Below, piece by piece: positions 61,705 to 64,000 of a DNA stretch of 64,000 bases (positions are counted from its first letter, which is position 1; each line of letters begins with the position of its first letter). Source of the stretch: Antarcticimicrobium sp040365005. Lineage in GTDB: Bacteria > Pseudomonadota > Alphaproteobacteria > Rhodobacterales > Rhodobacteraceae. The translations under genes and the position numbers were made by a program. The stretch covers positions 1 to 64,000 of the forward strand of contig NZ_BAABWV010000002.1 in assembly GCF_040365005.1 (NCBI RefSeq), given 5' to 3'. Below the pieces are notes generated by a model, which did not search any database, had not been told where the DNA came from, and saw nothing but the letters and a program-made list of their open reading frames with translations.

Positions 61705-62852
61705 GCGCGCCGGCGCTGGAGCTGACCGGAGCCCGGGTGCTGCGACCCGGCGCGGGGCTGGTGCGTGATACGCTGTCCTTTGCCGCGGGCGAGATCGTGG
61801 CGGACCGCGTAGGCCGCGCGGTCGACTTGGGCGGCTGCCTGGTGCTGCCCGGAATCGTCGATCTGCACGGCGACGGGTTCGAGCGCCACGTCGCCCCCCG
61901 GCGCGGTGCGATGACCGACCTGGAAGAGGGGATCGCGGCGGCGGCGGCGGAACTGGCCAGCCACGGGATCACCACCGCCGTCCTGGCCCAGTTCCACAGC
62001 TGGGAGGGCGGTCTGCGCGGGCCGGACTTCGCCGCCCGGGTGATGCCCGCCATCGCCGCCGCGCGGGCGCGGGTGGTGCCCGACCTGATCCCGCAACTGC
62101 GGTTCGAGACCCACCTGCTCGACGCCTATGGCGATCTGCCAGAGCGGCTGGCCGCGTGGCAGGTGCCCTACGTTGTGTTCAACGACCACCTGCCGCATGA
62201 CCGGCTGGCCGAGGGGCGCAGGCCGAAACAGCTGACCGGGCAGGCGCTGAAGGCCGGACGCAACCCGGATCGTCATTTCGAACTGCTGCTGGAGCTGCAC
62301 GCGCGCGGGGGCGAGGTGCCGGCGGCCCTCGATGCGCTCTGCGCCCGGCTGGCGGCGCAGGGGGTGCGCATGGGCAGCCACGACGATCACAGCGCCGGGG
62401 AGCGCGCCGCATGGCGCGCGCGCGGGGTCGGGATCGCCGAGTTCCCCGAGACGCTGGAGGCCGCCGAGAGCGCCCGTGCCGGCGGTGACGCCATCGTCAT
62501 GGGGGCACCCAACCTGATGCGCGGCGGCTCGCACAAGGGCAACGTCAGCGCGCTGGACGTGGTGGCGATGGGGCTCTGCGATGCGCTGGCCTCGGACTAT
62601 CACTATCCGAGCCCGCGCCGCGCCGCGCTGCGGCTGGCCGGAACCGGGGTGTTGGGTTTCGAGGCGGCCTGGGACTTGGTGTCGGCCGGGCCGGCGCGGG
62701 TGCTGGGGCTGGACGATCGCGGCACGCTGGAGCCCGGGAAGCGCGCCGATTTCGTGGTGCTGGAGGAGGACAGCCAGCGTCTCGGCGCGGTCTTTGCCGG
62801 TGGGCGCGTGGCCTATATGGCGGGCGAAGTGGCGGCGCGGTTTCTGGCTTGA
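61701..62852 (+). CDS. phnM: alpha-D-ribose 1-methylphosphonate 5-triphosphate diphosphatase (PhnM)
   Basis: This 383-residue amidohydrolase has the metal motif IVDLHGDGFERHVAPRRG near 53-70, YVVFNDHLPHDRLAEG near 155, GSHDDHSAGERAAW near 217, and ALASDYHYPSPRRAAL near 295, all as in PhnM. It removes pyrophosphate from the triphosphate intermediate in the C-P lyase pathway. No other phn gene is in the window, so it is either a detached C-P lyase gene or a paralogue with another substrate. It overlaps the lipase-like gene by 4 bases. Confidence 0.88.
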   Translation: MSAPALELTGARVLRPGAGLVRDTLSFAAGEIVADRVGRAVDLGGCLVLPGIVDLHGDGFERHVAPRRGAMTDLEEGIAAAAAELASHGITTAVLAQFHSWEGGLRGPDFAARVMPAIAAARARVVPDLIPQLRFETHLLDAYGDLPERLAAWQVPYVVFNDHLPHDRLAEGRRPKQLTGQALKAGRNPDRHFELLLELHARGGEVPAALDALCARLAAQGVRMGSHDDHSAGERAAWRARGVGIAEFPETLEAAESARAGGDAIVMGAPNLMRGGSHKGNVSALDVVAMGLCDALASDYHYPSPRRAALRLAGTGVLGFEAAWDLVSAGPARVLGLDDRGTLEPGKRADFVVLEEDSQRLGAVFAGGRVAYMAGEVAARFLA

Positions 62853-62856
62853 TCCA

Positions 62857-62910
62857 CCGCCGCGCGGGAGGCGCGCGGCGGATTTGAGTATTTGGGAAGA
62901 GAAGAATGAG
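62857..62910 (+). repeat. hairpin followed by a GGATTTGAGTATTT tract
   Basis: CCGCCGCGC (62857-62865) and GCGCGGCGG (62873-62881) form a 9-base-pair stem after the phnM stop, followed by GGATTTGAGTATTTGGGAAG and an A-rich tail. The tract resembles a dispersed intergenic sequence I recall from Rhodobacteraceae genomes. It may end transcription of the phnM operon. The gap up to 63008 holds no gene. Confidence 0.5.
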
Positions 62911-63008
62911 CGCCGTCTCGGAAAGGCTCCGGTGGAGCGTTTCAGGCGTGACCGGGCGGAGCCCCGGGGCGGCGTGCCCGGTCCTTGAGGGGTGGTCGCT
63001 CGCCTGCG

Positions 63009-64000
63009 TCAGCGCGGCGGGCGGATCACCCGGTTGACATGGCCCATCTTGCGGCCCGGCTTGACCTCGGCCTTGCCGTAAAGGTGGATCGCGGTGTCGG
63101 GCTGACCGGCCAGCTCGGGCACCCGGTCCATGTCGCCGCCGATCAGGTTCTCCATCACCACGTCCGAATGGCGCTGCCCGTCGCCCAGCGGCCAGCCGGC
63201 CACGGCGCGGATGTGCTGTTCGAACTGGTCCACCGCACAGCCGTTCTGGGTCCAGTGGCCGGAATTATGCACCCTCGGCGCGATCTCGTTGACGACAAGG
63301 CCGGCGGGGGTGACGAAAAGCTCGACCCCCATCACGCCGACGTAATCCAGCGCGTTGAGGATATTGGCCGCCAGCAGCACCGCGTCGGTCCGTTGTGCCG
63401 GGCTCAGCCGGGCGGGCAGTGTGGTGGTGCGCAGGATGCCGTCCTCGTGCACGTTCTCGCCGGGATCGAAACAGGCGACCGACCCGTCGGCCCCGCGCGC
63501 TGCGATGACCGAGACCTCGTGGCTGAACTCGACGAACCCCTCGAGGATCGCGGGTGCGCCGGCCATGTCGGCCAGCGCCTGTTCGGCTGCCTCGGGGGTC
63601 ATGATGCGGGCCTGACCCTTGCCGTCATAGCCGAAGCGGCGGGTCTTGAGGATCGCGGGCGCGCCGATCTCGGCCAGTGCCTCGGCCAGGTCCTCGGCAT
63701 CGTCAACGGCGGCAAAGGGGGCGGTCCTCAGCCCCAGGTCGGAGAGGAACGCCTTTTCCACCAGCCGGTCCTGGCTGATCTTCAGGGCCTTGCGACCGGG
63801 GCGGATCGGGCGCAGCGGCTCCAGCAGGTCGAGCGCCTCGGTCGGGATGTTCTCGAACTCGTAGGTGATCACGTCGACGGTTTCGGCGAAAGCGGCGAGC
63901 GCGGCGGTGTCGTCATAACCGGCGGTCGTGACCGTTGCGGCGACCTGCCCGGCGGGCGGGGTGGCACCGGGCTCATAGATATGGGTGGTGAAGCCCAGCC
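63009..64000 (-). CDS. purK: 5-(carboxyamino)imidazole ribonucleotide synthase (PurK), 5' end outside window
   Basis: The last 330 residues of a PurK protein of the ATP-grasp family. LGFTTHIYEPG near the visible start, VITYEFENIPTEAL, SQDRLVEKAFLSDLG, the ATP-grasp lysine region LKTRRFGYDGKGQ, ILEGFVEFSHEVSVIAARG, and NEIAPRVHNSGHWT are all present. It carboxylates aminoimidazole ribonucleotide with ATP and bicarbonate in purine synthesis. The N-terminal part and start codon lie beyond the right edge. purE would be expected upstream of it. Confidence 0.95.
   Translation of the reverse strand, partial: LGFTTHIYEPGATPPAGQVAATVTTAGYDDTAALAAFAETVDVITYEFENIPTEALDLLEPLRPIRPGRKALKISQDRLVEKAFLSDLGLRTAPFAAVDDAEDLAEALAEIGAPAILKTRRFGYDGKGQARIMTPEAAEQALADMAGAPAILEGFVEFSHEVSVIAARGADGSVACFDPGENVHEDGILRTTTLPARLSPAQRTDAVLLAANILNALDYVGVMGVELFVTPAGLVVNEIAPRVHNSGHWTQNGCAVDQFEQHIRAVAGWPLGDGQRHSDVVMENLIGGDMDRVPELAGQPDTAIHLYGKAEVKPGRKMGHVNRVIRPPR

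Overview
The window looks like chromosomal DNA of a Rhodobacteraceae (Roseobacter-group) alphaproteobacterium. The support is the five-gene F1 ATP synthase operon atpHAGDC without F0 genes, the hisC-prephenate dehydrogenase-extensin cluster, the ribF-ycgN-ltaE cluster, groESL under a CIRCE element, high GC with strongly biased third positions, and an abundance of ABC and TRAP uptake systems. This is an inference from gene content; no 16S rRNA or other species marker is present. I found no tRNA, rRNA, CRISPR array, prophage or replication origin.

Region 1 (1-28.2 kb) is accessory, mostly uptake of organic nitrogen and carbon. It holds: the end of a PotB/PotC-like ABC permease pair plus an iron-type alcohol dehydrogenase; a scarred stretch (2.5-4.9 kb) with a truncated reading frame, an inserted AT-richer orphan PAS histidine kinase, an IS5-type transposase stump and a carbon-nitrogen hydrolase; a LysR-controlled set (5.7-16.3 kb) with a DadA-like FAD oxidoreductase, a D-2-hydroxyacid dehydrogenase, a class I aminotransferase, a multi-spanning permease, a decayed flavin amine oxidase, a DctP/DctQM TRAP transporter and an Asp/Glu-racemase-family enzyme; a complete five-gene Dpp/Opp-type ABC transporter on the minus strand (16.4-22.0 kb); and a divergent sugar-type operon (22.2-28.2 kb) with a TIM-barrel isomerase, a DeoR repressor and a Ugp/Mal-type ABC transporter.

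Region 2 (28.7-64 kb) is mainly housekeeping. In order: rpsD, a small unknown protein, hisC, prephenate dehydrogenase, extensin-like protein, ChaC-like cyclotransferase, an ExbB/MotA-like plus OmpA/MotB-like pair whose second member carries a roughly 650-residue coiled coil, clpA translationally coupled to an M23 peptidase, gloB, a methyltransferase, atpHAGDC, an H-type lectin-domain protein, prs, a 2-hydroxychromene-2-carboxylate isomerase-like protein with an alpha/beta hydrolase, maoC-like/ribF/ycgN/ltaE, a NagD-like HAD hydrolase, Mn-dependent pyrophosphatase, a DUF2161-type nuclease-fold protein, groES-groEL, a polymer-forming-type membrane protein, a DMT permease, a lipase-like hydrolase, an orphan phnM, and the 3' part of purK running off the right edge.

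The most unusual observations are: the stator-like pair with the very long periplasmic coiled coil (33.6-37.4 kb); the enzyme set that could interconvert D-amino acids, 2-oxo acids, D-2-hydroxy acids and L-amino acids next to its own transporters; the amine oxidase pseudogene at 11.8-12.3 kb; and a hairpin directly after each of the three solute-binding-protein genes, which suggests a shared way of keeping binding protein in excess of permease. All start-site choices, homology calls and structures were made by eye from the sequence without database searches.
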